A DNA stretch of 64,000 nucleotides from positions 1,674,001 through 1,738,000 of the forward strand of contig NZ_CP024202.1 of the NCBI RefSeq assembly GCF_003932755.1. The letters are read 5' to 3'. The notes below the pieces were generated by a model. The model worked only from the letters and a program-made list of their open reading frames with translations. It ran no database searches and was not told where the DNA came from. The stretch is from Methylomicrobium sp. wino1. GTDB taxonomy: Bacteria > Pseudomonadota > Gammaproteobacteria > Methylococcales > Methylomonadaceae. Below are positions 19,735-27,505 of the stretch, one piece after another. Position 1 is the first letter of the stretch. The number at the start of each line of letters is the position of its first letter. The translations under genes were made by a program, and so were the position numbers.

Positions 19735-20026
19735 GAGTCGGTAAGCTTAGGTAGCAATAAATGGTATCGAAGTCACATTGGCCAAGATTCCTTGTTTCCG
19801 GCACTCCAAAGGCTGTGAGAGTATGCGAATACATCATAAAAAATTTATTCACCATGAAGGCAATGAAGAAAAAGACTATAAAATCAACAGTCTGATTCTT
19901 CATGTTACTTCATGGTTATTTCATAATATTGAATACTTTCACGGTCTCTCCTTCGTGGGAATGCATATCATAGCAAGGGAAAAATGAAAGGTGAGTGGCG
20001 GTATTGATTCGCTATTTGTTGGGATG

Positions 20027-20758
20027 TCAAATGTCTTCGAAGTGATGGTCTTGCTCGGTCCAGCATAGAACTTGCGCGCTGCCTTTTTTCCAGTCGGGTA
20101 ATACGAAGCGCTTCGCCTTTTGTCCGTCGATTTCGAAATCATGAATCGCCGGTCGATGAGTGTGTCCGTGGATCAGTTGCAGAACGCTGTGTTCGCGCAT
20201 TATCTCGATAACGGTCTGTTGATTGACGTCCATGATATCTTGCGTTTTGCCGCGTTTGTGGAAATGGCTGCGCAAACGGTACCAGCGTGCGGCGATTAGT
20301 CTTAGCCATAAAGGCTTAGAAAGTACATTTTGTTGCCACTCCGGGGTATGCGATTTTTCGCGGAACGCTTGATAAGGGACATCGTCGGTGCAGAGCAGAT
20401 CGCCGTGAGTTAGCAAGGTCGGCGTTCCGAACAAATCGATCACGGCATAATCGTCGAGCAGATTCACGCCCGTTTCGTCGCAAAACCGTTGCCCGAGCAG
20501 GAAATCCCGATTGCCTTGCTGCAAATAGACTTGCGTGCCGGATGAGGTCAGAAGTTTGAGGCGCTTTCTGATTTTACCGTTCGGCGGCGTCGGATCGTCA
20601 TCGCCGATCCAGGCATCGAATAGGTCGCCGAGAATGTAAACGGCTTCGGCGCGAGGCGCTTGTTGTGCCAAATAGGACAGAAAGCGTTTGGTGATTTCGG
20701 TTTTTTCAAGCGAGATATGCAAGTCCGAAATAAATTGGATTTCGCGGGGCATGGGCAA
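20027..20758 (-). CDS. lpxH: UDP-2,3-diacylglucosamine diphosphatase
   Basis: Peripheral inner-membrane/cytoplasmic metallophosphoesterase that makes lipid X in lipid A synthesis. All family motifs are visible in 243 residues: FISDLHIS, ILGDLFDAWIGDDD, QGNRDFLLG, LTHGDLLCTDDVPYQAFR and HGHTHRPAIHDF. The length matches LpxH (about 240). The start is MPMPREIQFISDLH; either of the two leading Met codons may be used. It is encoded upstream of the cyclophilin-cysS region, a common neighbourhood of lpxH in gammaproteobacteria. Confidence 0.96.
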   Translation of the reverse strand: MPMPREIQFISDLHISLEKTEITKRFLSYLAQQAPRAEAVYILGDLFDAWIGDDDPTPPNGKIRKRLKLLTSSGTQVYLQQGNRDFLLGQRFCDETGVNLLDDYAVIDLFGTPTLLTHGDLLCTDDVPYQAFREKSHTPEWQQNVLSKPLWLRLIAARWYRLRSHFHKRGKTQDIMDVNQQTVIEIMREHSVLQLIHGHTHRPAIHDFEIDGQKAKRFVLPDWKKGSAQVLCWTEQDHHFEDI

Positions 20759-20819
20759 AAGACCGGCTCGTTGAATTTAGGCAAGGCGGGGTGGGGAATG
20801 AAACACGGATATCGCTAAT

Positions 20820-20890
20820 TATACTTTTCGCACTTCAAATTTCGGCAGTGCCCGAGAGAAGGCGCCGAATTTTGATCTATGATGGGTATA
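20820..20890. mobile_element. Family 2 element, short copy 1
   Basis: 71 bp. The left end is TATACTTTTCGCACTTCAAA, then TTTCGGCAGTGCC; the right end is GCCGAATTTTGATCTATGAT then GGGTATA. The ends are imperfect inverted repeats. This minimal form lacks the internal modules of the long copies. It lies between lpxH and the cyclophilin gene. Confidence 0.8.
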
Positions 20891-20974
20891 AATCATTCGG
20901 CGCGGTCGAAAAATTTACCCGTGCCGTTAGTGGGGTTATGTCGGCAGCATCCGTGTTCCATTGGCAAAAAAGTC

Positions 20975-21556
20975 TTATTCGACGATTTCGGCTTTTTCGA
21001 TCACGATGTCGGTTTTCGGAACATCCTGATGCATGCCGCGGTTGCCGGTCGGTTGCTTGGCCATCGCATCGACCACGTCCATCCCCTCGATCACTTCGCC
21101 GAAAACGGCATAGCCCCAGCCGTTTGGAGTCGGGCTCGTATAATTCAGAAAGGAATTGTCCTTGTAATTGATGAAAAATTGCGCGGTCGCCGAATTCGGA
21201 TCGGGCGTGCGAGCCATTGCCAACGTGCCGCGGTTGTTTTGTAGATCATTATCGGCCTCGTTTTTGATCGGTTCACGAACGGCTTTTTGGTTGAAATCGC
21301 CGTCGAAGCCGCCGCCTTGGGCCATGAATCCCGGAATAATGCGGTGGAAGATCGTGCCGTCATAAAAGCCATCTTTAACGTAAGTCAGAAAGTTTTCGGA
21401 TGAGATTGGTGCTTTTTCGTGATTCAATTGAATTGTGATTTCACCCAGTGTCGTGGTGAGTTTGACCTTATTTGCTTGTTCTGACATTGTATTTTCCTTT
21501 GCAAAAGAATGGGTTGTTGCTAGTAGCAGCATTGTAGCGGTAAAAAGAGTACGCAT
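20975..21556 (-). CDS. cyclophilin-type peptidyl-prolyl cis-trans isomerase
   Basis: Catalyses proline isomerisation during protein folding. The mature domain has the bacterial cyclophilin signature: [59 protein letters not shown] and [16 protein letters not shown]. From ATG 21556 the product has a clear signal peptide ([19 protein letters not shown]), giving a periplasmic enzyme of 193 aa. A second in-frame ATG at 21487 (MSEQANKV) has a better ribosome-binding site, AAGGA seven bases upstream, and would give a cytoplasmic form. I choose the longer start because of the signal peptide, but dual initiation is possible. Divergent from cysS across a short promoter region. Confidence 0.92.
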   Translation of the reverse strand: MRTLFTATMLLLATTHSFAKENTMSEQANKVKLTTTLGEITIQLNHEKAPISSENFLTYVKDGFYDGTIFHRIIPGFMAQGGGFDGDFNQKAVREPIKNEADNDLQNNRGTLAMARTPDPNSATAQFFINYKDNSFLNYTSPTPNGWGYAVFGEVIEGMDVVDAMAKQPTGNRGMHQDVPKTDIVIEKAEIVE

Positions 21557-21668
21557 GGTTGATTCCCGTGAGTAACAAGTAACCAAGAATTCTATGTGTT
21601 TTTGTCTTGAAAGAGAAGCACCGGCTTGGTACATTGCCCCGTTTTGTTGTTAACCCGCCTTATCTGTC

Positions 21669-23057
21669 ATGTTGAAAATATATAACACTCTGACGCGCCA
21701 AAAAGAACTTTTTAAACCCCGTGTCGAAGGTAAGGCCGGTTTGTACGTCTGCGGTATGACGGTCTACGATTATTGTCATGTCGGGCATGCGCGTGTGATG
21801 GTCGTATTCGATGTCGTTTCGCGTTATTTGCGTTACTCGGGCTATAACCTGACTTATGTGCGCAATGTAACCGATATCGACGATAAAATCATTCAACGCG
21901 CACGAGACAACGGCGAAGATTTCCACGCCCTAACCGAGCGCTTCACCGAGGCGATGCATGAGGACGAGCGCGCGCTTTCAGTATTGCCTCCCGACATCGA
22001 GCCTAAAGCGACGCAATCGATTCCTGAAATCCTGGCAATGATCGAAAAGTTGATTGCGAATGGCTTAGCCTATGTCGGTTCTAACGGCGATGTATTTTAT
22101 TCGGTCTCGAAATTTAGCAATTACGGTCGTTTGTCCGGCAAAAACCTTGCCGAGTTACAAGCCGGCGAACGTGTCGAGATTGAGCAAGCTAAACAAGACC
22201 CGCTGGATTTCGTATTATGGAAAGCGGCCAAGCCCGGCGAGCCGGCTTGGGAATCGCCTTGGGGCCAGGGGCGTCCCGGCTGGCATATCGAGTGCTCGGC
22301 GATGTCGACCGGTTGCCTGGGTAATCATTTCGACATACACGGCGGCGGCATGGATCTGCAATTTCCGCATCACGAAAACGAAATCGCGCAATCGGAAGGC
22401 GCGACCGGCGAAAAGTTTGTCAATTACTGGATGCATAACGGCTTCGTGCGTATCAACGAAGAAAAAATGTCTAAGTCGCTGGGTAACTTCTTTACCGTTC
22501 GCGAAGTATTGAAACGTTACCGGCCGGAAGTCGTGCGTTTTTTCATCTTGACTAGCCACTACCGCAGTCCGTTAAATTATTCCAACGAACATCTGGACGA
22601 GGCGGCGGTCGCCTTAACCCGTCTTTATACCTCGCTGCGCGGTATCGATGCTGGCGAGTTCGAAGTCGACGCCGATTACGAGGCGCGCTTTAAGGAAGCG
22701 ATGGATGACGACTTCAATACGCCGGTCGCGTTGTCGGTGCTGTTCGATCTGGCTAGAGAACTCAATAAAGTCAAAGACTCCGATAAGCAAAGGGCGAGTC
22801 ACTTGGCCGCTGCCATACGGGTGCTGGGCGGCGTTCTGGGTATATTGCAAGACGATGCCGAGCGCTTTTTGAAAGAAGGCGATAACCAAGCCGAAGGCTT
22901 GACGGCCGAGCAAATCGAAACACTGATACAGGCGCGAATCGACGCCAAAAAGAACAAGAATTGGGCAGAAGCCGATAAAATTCGCGATCAACTGAAACAA
23001 CAAGGTGTGATACTCGAAGATATTCCGGGCGGAGGCACTAACTGGCGTCGGGAATAA
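21669..23057 (+). CDS. cysS: cysteinyl-tRNA synthetase
   Basis: Class I aminoacyl-tRNA synthetase charging tRNA-Cys; 462 residues, standard length. It starts [17 protein letters not shown], has the HIGH-type motif [13 protein letters not shown], zinc-ligand residues ([32 protein letters not shown]) and the KMSKS motif [12 protein letters not shown]. The C-terminal ends with [13 protein letters not shown], as in proteobacterial CysS. fchA follows 47 bases downstream and is probably cotranscribed. Confidence 0.98.
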   Translation: MLKIYNTLTRQKELFKPRVEGKAGLYVCGMTVYDYCHVGHARVMVVFDVVSRYLRYSGYNLTYVRNVTDIDDKIIQRARDNGEDFHALTERFTEAMHEDERALSVLPPDIEPKATQSIPEILAMIEKLIANGLAYVGSNGDVFYSVSKFSNYGRLSGKNLAELQAGERVEIEQAKQDPLDFVLWKAAKPGEPAWESPWGQGRPGWHIECSAMSTGCLGNHFDIHGGGMDLQFPHHENEIAQSEGATGEKFVNYWMHNGFVRINEEKMSKSLGNFFTVREVLKRYRPEVVRFFILTSHYRSPLNYSNEHLDEAAVALTRLYTSLRGIDAGEFEVDADYEARFKEAMDDDFNTPVALSVLFDLARELNKVKDSDKQRASHLAAAIRVLGGVLGILQDDAERFLKEGDNQAEGLTAEQIETLIQARIDAKKNKNWAEADKIRDQLKQQGVILEDIPGGGTNWRRE

Positions 23058-23104
23058 ACAAGGCTGAAACGGCGTTGCTTGAATGATAAAATAAACAAAT
23101 CGAT

Positions 23105-23734
23105 ATGACCGACATCAAAGACAAATCGCTACAAACCTATCTCGATGAATTGGCCGGCAAGGCACCGACGCCTGGCGGCGGCAGCGCTGCTACGTTGATG
23201 GGCGCGCAGGCGGCCGCGCTGATCGGCATGGTTTGCAACCTGACGATTGGTAAGCCCAAATACGCCGAAGTCGAAGCGGAAATGCGCGTGTTATTGGACA
23301 GGTCCGAAGCGTTACGCGAACGCCTAATCGGCATGATCAAGGCCGACGTCGATGTCTTCGACCGGTTAATGGCCTGTTACGGCATGCCGAAAGAAACCGA
23401 AGCGCAAAAGGCGGTCCGCTCCGAAGCGATACAGGGAGCCTTGAAACAAGCGACCGAAGTTCCGCTTGAATGCGCGCGCGGCTGCTTCGAAGCGATCGAA
23501 CTGAGCCGAATCGCGGCCGAAAAAGGCAACGCCGGTGTCATCAGCGATGCAGGCGTCGCAGTCATGTCGGCCTATGCCGGATTGAAAAGCGCGGCATTGA
23601 ATGTCTATATCAATGTTGGCAGTATCAAAGAGAAGAATTTTTCCGATCTCAAAACCCGAGAACTTGAATCGATTTTAGAAGGTAGCGAGCAGGCTGTCGA
23701 TGATGTTTATCGCATCGTAAAGGAAAGGCTATAA
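23105..23734 (+). CDS. fchA: methenyltetrahydrofolate cyclohydrolase (FTCD-C type)
   Basis: 209-residue member of the cyclodeaminase/cyclohydrolase family (C-terminal domain of formiminotransferase-cyclodeaminase). Landmarks are LAGKAPTPGGGSAATLMGAQAAALIGMVCNLT and GNAGVISDAGVAVMSAYAGLKSAALNVYIN. It hydrolyses 5,10-methenyl-H4F to 10-formyl-H4F, a step of one-carbon assimilation in methylotrophs, where it pairs with MtdA or another methylene-H4F dehydrogenase (not in this window). All-helical, soluble, cytoplasmic. Downstream of cysS, same strand. Confidence 0.92.
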   Translation: MTDIKDKSLQTYLDELAGKAPTPGGGSAATLMGAQAAALIGMVCNLTIGKPKYAEVEAEMRVLLDRSEALRERLIGMIKADVDVFDRLMACYGMPKETEAQKAVRSEAIQGALKQATEVPLECARGCFEAIELSRIAAEKGNAGVISDAGVAVMSAYAGLKSAALNVYINVGSIKEKNFSDLKTRELESILEGSEQAVDDVYRIVKERL

Positions 23735-23806
23735 AAGCAAACCGAGTGCCTTGCTGAAAACGCAATATTAATTATTCAGGTTTTTTGCAAAAGATTAAAA
23801 AATCGG

Positions 23807-23835
23807 TTGACGGAAATAATAAGAGTCTTTATTAT
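23807..23835 (+). promoter_or_regulatory. tRNA operon promoter
   Basis: TTGACG (23807-23812) and TATTAT (23830-23835) are separated by exactly 17 bases, a good sigma-70-type match, about 60 bp upstream of tRNA-Pro. Confidence 0.75.
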
Positions 23836-23894
23836 ACACAGCTCTTCACGGGTGGATAGTTAGACAAGATTCGAGCTCATTCACGAAGGTCAAT

Positions 23895-23971
23895 CGGGGT
23901 ATAGCGCAGTTTGGTAGCGCGCCTGCTTTGGGAGCAGGATGTCGGGGGTTCGAATCCCTCTACCCCGACCA
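23895..23971 (+). tRNA. tRNA-Pro (anticodon TGG)
   Basis: 77 nt including encoded CCA. Acceptor CGGGGTA pairs with TACCCCG; the anticodon stem CCTGC/GCAGG encloses TTTGGGA with TGG; the T-arm is GGGGG-TTCGAAT-CCCTC. First gene of a three-tRNA operon. Confidence 0.97.
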
Positions 23972-23975
23972 CACT

Positions 23976-24052
23976 GCGCTTGTAGCTCAGCTGGATAGAG
24001 CATCGGCCTTCTAAGCCGAGGGTCGCAGGTTCGAGTCCTGCCAAGCGTGCCA
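23976..24052 (+). tRNA. tRNA-Arg (anticodon TCT)
   Basis: 77 nt including CCA. Acceptor GCGCTTG/CAAGCGT, with a first-pair G-T wobble; anticodon stem TCGGC/GCCGA around CTTCTAA with TCT; canonical TTCGAGT T-loop. Four bases after tRNA-Pro. Confidence 0.97.
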
Positions 24053-24076
24053 TCTCCTGTTGAAACACTTTTCTGT

Positions 24077-24153
24077 GGTGATCGTAGCTCAGTTGGTAGA
24101 GCCCCGGATTGTGATTCCGGTTGTCGCGGGTTCGAGCCCCGTCGTTCACCCCA
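24077..24153 (+). tRNA. tRNA-His (anticodon GTG)
   Basis: 77 nt including the extra G at position -1, which pairs with the discriminator C, and encoded CCA. Anticodon stem CCGGA/TCCGG around TTGTGAT gives GTG. The fifth acceptor pair is T-T (24082 with 24145), an uncommon mismatch, while all other stems pair. Confidence 0.95.
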
Positions 24154-24301
24154 TCCAAATCAAAACCTTATCTCGTCTCCCGCCTTCTTAAAGGCTACTG
24201 TGCCTAAAATTGTGTCTACGCTTTTGGTTTAATATGCGCCACACAATATTTTTAAAGCCGATTCTTGATGATTAACGTTACTTTCTGCGTCGTTAGCGCT
24301 T

Positions 24302-24425
24302 AATCGATCATCGTCTTGACGCCTTCTTCACAATTCAAATTGAAAATATCCTTAATCTCCTTATCCATCTATTGACGAACGTTGTTATCCAAGGTCAGCT
24401 AGACATTGAACAATAGCTTAGGATC
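24302..24425 (-). pseudogene. Possible degraded coding fragment
   Basis: On the minus strand one frame reads DPKLLFNV-stop-LTLDNNVRQ-stop-MDKEIKDIFNLN then CEEGVKTMID-stop. Both internal stops are TAG, which could be decayed CAG codons. The family is not recognised. It lies just upstream (minus-strand sense) of nothing else, in the gap between the tRNA operon and the K+ channel stop. The remainder of 24154-24301 shows nothing I can name. Confidence 0.2.
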
Positions 24426-25292
24426 TCACTCATTTTCATCCAACCGGTGTCCGCAATATTTGCAATAATCGGCGTCGAAGTCGTGGCCGGTTGCGCCGCA
24501 ATCGGGGCAAGGTCGGTTGTCTATTCGGTGTTGTTTTTGGCTTTTCATCAATTCCGCGCTGTAAATGCCGGTCGGCACGGCGATGATCCCGTAGCCCATG
24601 ATCATGATAGTCGAGGCGAGTAATTGTCCTAATGCAGTTTGTGGCGAAATGTCGCCATAACCGACCGTGGTGATTGTGACGATGGCCCAGTAGACCGATC
24701 TGGGTATGCTTGTGAAACCGGCTTCGCTGCCTTCGACGATATACATCAGCGCGCCGAATACCACGACCAGCGTCAATACCGTGTACAAAAAAACGGCAAT
24801 TTTTCGGAAGCTGTTGTTCAGTGCAATCAGTAAAACATTGGCTTCGCGCATGTATTCGGATAACTTCAAGACTCTGAATATGCGCAGCAATCGTAGGATT
24901 CGCAATGTCAGCATATATTCGACGCCGGGAATCAACAGACCCAAATAAGTCGGCAGGATCGAAAGCAGATCGACGAAGCCGAAAAAACTACGGGCATACA
25001 ACAAGGGTCGGCGTACCGAAAGTAGGCGTAAAATATATTCGAGCGTGAACAATAGCGTAAAAAACCATTCCGATAAGTAGAGCAGTTGCCGATACTGATA
25101 ACGGATTACTTCGACGCTGTCGAGCATAACCGTGACAATGCTGAGCAGGATCATGATGATCAAGACAATGTCGAAAGCGTTTCCCGCTGTGGTTTCGGCG
25201 CCGAAAATGATTCGGTTCAAAGTTTGCCTCCAAGCCGAGGTAGGGCTTTCTTCATGGATGCGGGGGCGTTTTAGCGGTTTATCATCAAGCAT
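24426..25292 (-). CDS. voltage-gated-like potassium channel with C-terminal zinc ribbon
   Basis: 288-residue six-helix cation channel of the inner membrane. The S4-like helix is arginine-rich (LRILRLLRIFRVLKLSEYM), the pore carries the potassium filter TTVGYGD, and helices S1-S3, S5 and S6 are evident. After S6 the protein ends in a four-cysteine zinc-ribbon-like tail, CPDCGATGHDFDADYCKYCG, which is probably cytoplasmic. It lies downstream of the mxaC-like gene on the same strand, separated by a 95-bp inverted repeat, so co-transcription is doubtful. Voltage sensing and the ribbon's role are inference. Confidence 0.88.
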   Translation of the reverse strand: MLDDKPLKRPRIHEESPTSAWRQTLNRIIFGAETTAGNAFDIVLIIMILLSIVTVMLDSVEVIRYQYRQLLYLSEWFFTLLFTLEYILRLLSVRRPLLYARSFFGFVDLLSILPTYLGLLIPGVEYMLTLRILRLLRIFRVLKLSEYMREANVLLIALNNSFRKIAVFLYTVLTLVVVFGALMYIVEGSEAGFTSIPRSVYWAIVTITTVGYGDISPQTALGQLLASTIMIMGYGIIAVPTGIYSAELMKSQKQHRIDNRPCPDCGATGHDFDADYCKYCGHRLDENE

Positions 25293-25308
25293 ATCGGGAC
25301 CTGGTACT

Positions 25309-25403
25309 TATACTTCGCGCGGCCACATTTGCTGGAAAGCTGACGCGCTCTTTTGTTCGGTAGCATTGCCATAAAAGCCGCAAAAATGGCCGCGCGAAGT
25401 ATA
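25309..25403. repeat. 95-bp element with perfect 17-bp inverted repeats
   Basis: TATACTTCGCGCGGCCA at 25309-25325 is exactly complementary to TGGCCGCGCGAAGTATA at 25387-25403, and pairing continues imperfectly inward (CATTTGC…GCAAAAATG). It fills the gap between mxaC and the channel gene. It could be a small mobile element (the TATAC ends recall family 2) and a terminator-like hairpin. Confidence 0.75.
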
Positions 25404-25406
25404 CCA

Positions 25407-26423
25407 TCAATTTCGGCCGTGCCATTCTTTCGATTCCGATAAATGCTGCTCGGATTTCAGCTCGAAATAGCGGGCGATCAGTAACAACAGAATGCCTATG
25501 ATCGCGACAAGATAACAATACTCTGCAAGGCTTTGCCGGGCTATCTTTTCGGTGTATTGAATCGGCTTGTTTTCCAGTCGTCCGATTTCGTCGATGACGT
25601 TCTGAAGCGCTTCCGGGTTTTGGGCTTCGAAAGCTTTATACGGGATGTCGATGCTTTGGAAAAACTGGTGCAGAAAATATTCCGGCGAAGTAGTTTCGTT
25701 GGCATTAGCAGGTTTTCGATCGAGAGGAGGGCTTCTATCGTCGCGCAGATAAACCCAATACAGCATGACCTTGTATTGATGGAATAACTGAGCCAGCGTG
25801 CTTTGTGTTTCGGGATCGATGCGCGCTGCACCGTCGGATACCAGTAAGATAACGCGGGATCCGGTCAATGGGCGTTCCTGAAAATAATCCAGCGCCATCG
25901 CGAGGCCCGGCGCGATGTTGGTGACGCCGCGTCCGCGCGAACGGGTCGCTTCGATCGCGGCCAGAATCGCTGTTTTGTTTTGGGTCAACGGCATAACATG
26001 AATCGGCGCGGTGCTAAACGAAATCATGCCGAAAAAGTCGTCTTTTCTGCGTGTAATGAAATCTCTGAGTAAGTCCCGGGCAATTGCGATCTTACTTTCT
26101 TTTGCCGCTCCGCCGAAATAACGGCCTGCAAAGTTTTCGTTCATGCTTGCGCTGCGGTCGAGTAGGATGACGATTTCGGCGCCTTGGCCGAGTCGTTGCA
26201 CGGTTTGCTCCTTGAGATAGGGCCCCGATAGCGCAATAAGCAACAACAGAATGACGCCGGCGCCGATCAACTTCAATAGTGTAAACAACAAAAACGACAA
26301 AGGGTCGAACGGCAATACCGACAGGCTTGAGTAACGCAGCGCGGGTAGATGTTTGCCGAAAAACGGCAGTAAGGCCAGCGGTGAAAACAGCAGTACCCAG
26401 GGATGACTTAGCACTAAATCCAT
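25407..26423 (-). CDS. mxaC: von Willebrand factor A domain membrane protein, MxaC-like
   Basis: 338-residue inner-membrane protein with two N-terminal helices (LVLSHPWVLLFSPLALLPFF; TLLKLIGAGVILLLLIALSG), a VWA domain bearing a complete metal-ion-dependent adhesion site start (VILLDRSASM, with DxSxS-like spacing) and a C-terminal helix (YLVAIIGILLLLIARYF). The ATG at 26423 is chosen because AAGGAG lies seven bases upstream; twelve further codons are open. It overlaps the mxaA end by 10 bp. The moxR-mxaS-mxaA-mxaC order matches the methanol dehydrogenase maturation operon of methylotrophs, where these products are implicated in calcium insertion. A generic MoxR-VWA system is the alternative. 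Confidence 0.82.
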   Translation of the reverse strand: MDLVLSHPWVLLFSPLALLPFFGKHLPALRYSSLSVLPFDPLSFLLFTLLKLIGAGVILLLLIALSGPYLKEQTVQRLGQGAEIVILLDRSASMNENFAGRYFGGAAKESKIAIARDLLRDFITRRKDDFFGMISFSTAPIHVMPLTQNKTAILAAIEATRSRGRGVTNIAPGLAMALDYFQERPLTGSRVILLVSDGAARIDPETQSTLAQLFHQYKVMLYWVYLRDDRSPPLDRKPANANETTSPEYFLHQFFQSIDIPYKAFEAQNPEALQNVIDEIGRLENKPIQYTEKIARQSLAEYCYLVAIIGILLLLIARYFELKSEQHLSESKEWHGRN

Positions 26424-27334
26424 CGACCGCTCCTTTCGAGCTTCCGGTATAGCAAGCACAGTTTCTCGACTTGAGTCGGACTTATTGCCGGTAATTCGCT
26501 AGCGGCTTCGGCAAAGAAGAGTTGCTGCGAAATCGCGAATAAAGCTTCGGTCTTTTCTCGAAGCGGTAAAAACTTCGGGTGGCGTTGAAAAAAGTCCGGC
26601 AATTGTCCGGCAAAGAGTGTTTCGCCGGCCAGTTCGTTCAAGGCATGATGAAAGCATTGCAAGGCTTGTAAGGTCACGGCCTTCGATTGCGGCAACTTTT
26701 TGAGTTTTTTGAGTTCCCGGCAGGCTTTGCCGAATGAGCCGCTGTAACGTTCGAGAAACGGGATTTTGCCGTAAAACCACACGATATAGAGCAATATAAT
26801 CGAAGATACCCCGAGCAAATAAGTCAAGGCGCGGCGGTGCGAAGTCGCATCGATTAGGCGCGGCGGCGTTAGCGGTTCGGGCTCGATGTCGCGATCCGCT
26901 TTGTTTTTTGGAATCAGCGGATGATAACTGAAAGTCCAAGGCGGAAGCGTTTCAATTTCGGGCTTGCCTCGGTGTATGAAGCGAATCGGCAATGGCGGGA
27001 TCGTCAATTCCTCGGTGGCGCGCACGCTCTTGAAGACCTGATAGGTGATCGCAAGCGAGTAGTCTTTCCCCGATTTACTTGGTATTGATTCGATACTATA
27101 AAGTCTAAGCCATTCGTTGATCGGGCCAGGGGTCGGCAGAAAGCCGGATTCCAGTGTATAGAATAACGGTACCCCGATATGGGCCGTCAAGGTGATTTTG
27201 TCGCCAAGGCTGTAGCCGTAGTTGCGCGGCGTATCGAGTTCGATTTCAATGTTGGCCGCGTTTACGGTCATGGCGCCCGATAAATAAAGCAATAGCCATA
27301 AGTAAAAATTAGCTAAGGAACGAGCATGAAGCAA
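26414..27334 (-). CDS. mxaA: MxaA-like membrane protein, 5' end disrupted by a repeat element
   Basis: Product: signal sequence, a periplasmic beta-rich region (ANIEIELDTPRNYGYSLGD), one transmembrane helix (ALTYLLGVSSIILLYIVWFY) and a cytoplasmic helical tail. In methylotrophs MxaA is needed for calcium incorporation into methanol dehydrogenase. A 182-bp family 1 element sits at codon 6: before insertion the gene began ATG AAC AAT AAA CAC at 27516-27502, overlapping the mxaS stop, and continued TTA GCT AAT at 27316, giving MNNKHLANFYLWLLLYLSG, a normal signal peptide. Reading from the old ATG now stops inside the element. Current translation could start at TTG 27334 (MLHARSLANF, used here) or at ATG 27493 in the element end, adding 53 residues. 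Function may be impaired. Confidence 0.75.
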   Translation of the reverse strand: MLHARSLANFYLWLLLYLSGAMTVNAANIEIELDTPRNYGYSLGDKITLTAHIGVPLFYTLESGFLPTPGPINEWLRLYSIESIPSKSGKDYSLAITYQVFKSVRATEELTIPPLPIRFIHRGKPEIETLPPWTFSYHPLIPKNKADRDIEPEPLTPPRLIDATSHRRALTYLLGVSSIILLYIVWFYGKIPFLERYSGSFGKACRELKKLKKLPQSKAVTLQALQCFHHALNELAGETLFAGQLPDFFQRHPKFLPLREKTEALFAISQQLFFAEAASELPAISPTQVEKLCLLYRKLERSGRWI

Positions 27335-27498
27335 TTTAGACAACTGTTGGAAGGGGGTTCGGTGGCTCGCTTGGCAGGTGTCGGCGGCAGGGATAGCCGC
27401 TGTCAAGCCTACACGGACGTATTCACGGCGTCCTGTCAAGCGAGTCACCGAACCTCCGCAAAGCCTGCTAATTGTAGAAGTTATTTTGTGCATATTCC
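27317..27498 (-). mobile_element. Family 1 MITE-like element, copy B, inside mxaA
   Basis: 182 bp, in minus-strand orientation, GGAATATGCACAAAATAACT … CATGCTCGTTCC. Flanking triplets on the minus strand are CTA (27501-27499) and TTA (27316-27314), a target duplication with one mismatch. Arms with GGTTCGGTGGCTCGCTTGGC and its complement form a long hairpin. The GTGAA site is empty. The element splits codon 6 of mxaA from the rest. Confidence 0.88.
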
Positions 27499-27505
27499 TA
27501 GGTGT

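Noticed and set aside
23877-24158. A 93-codon minus-strand frame covering the three tRNA genes
   Set aside because: It is antisense to clear tRNA genes with full cloverleaf structure.
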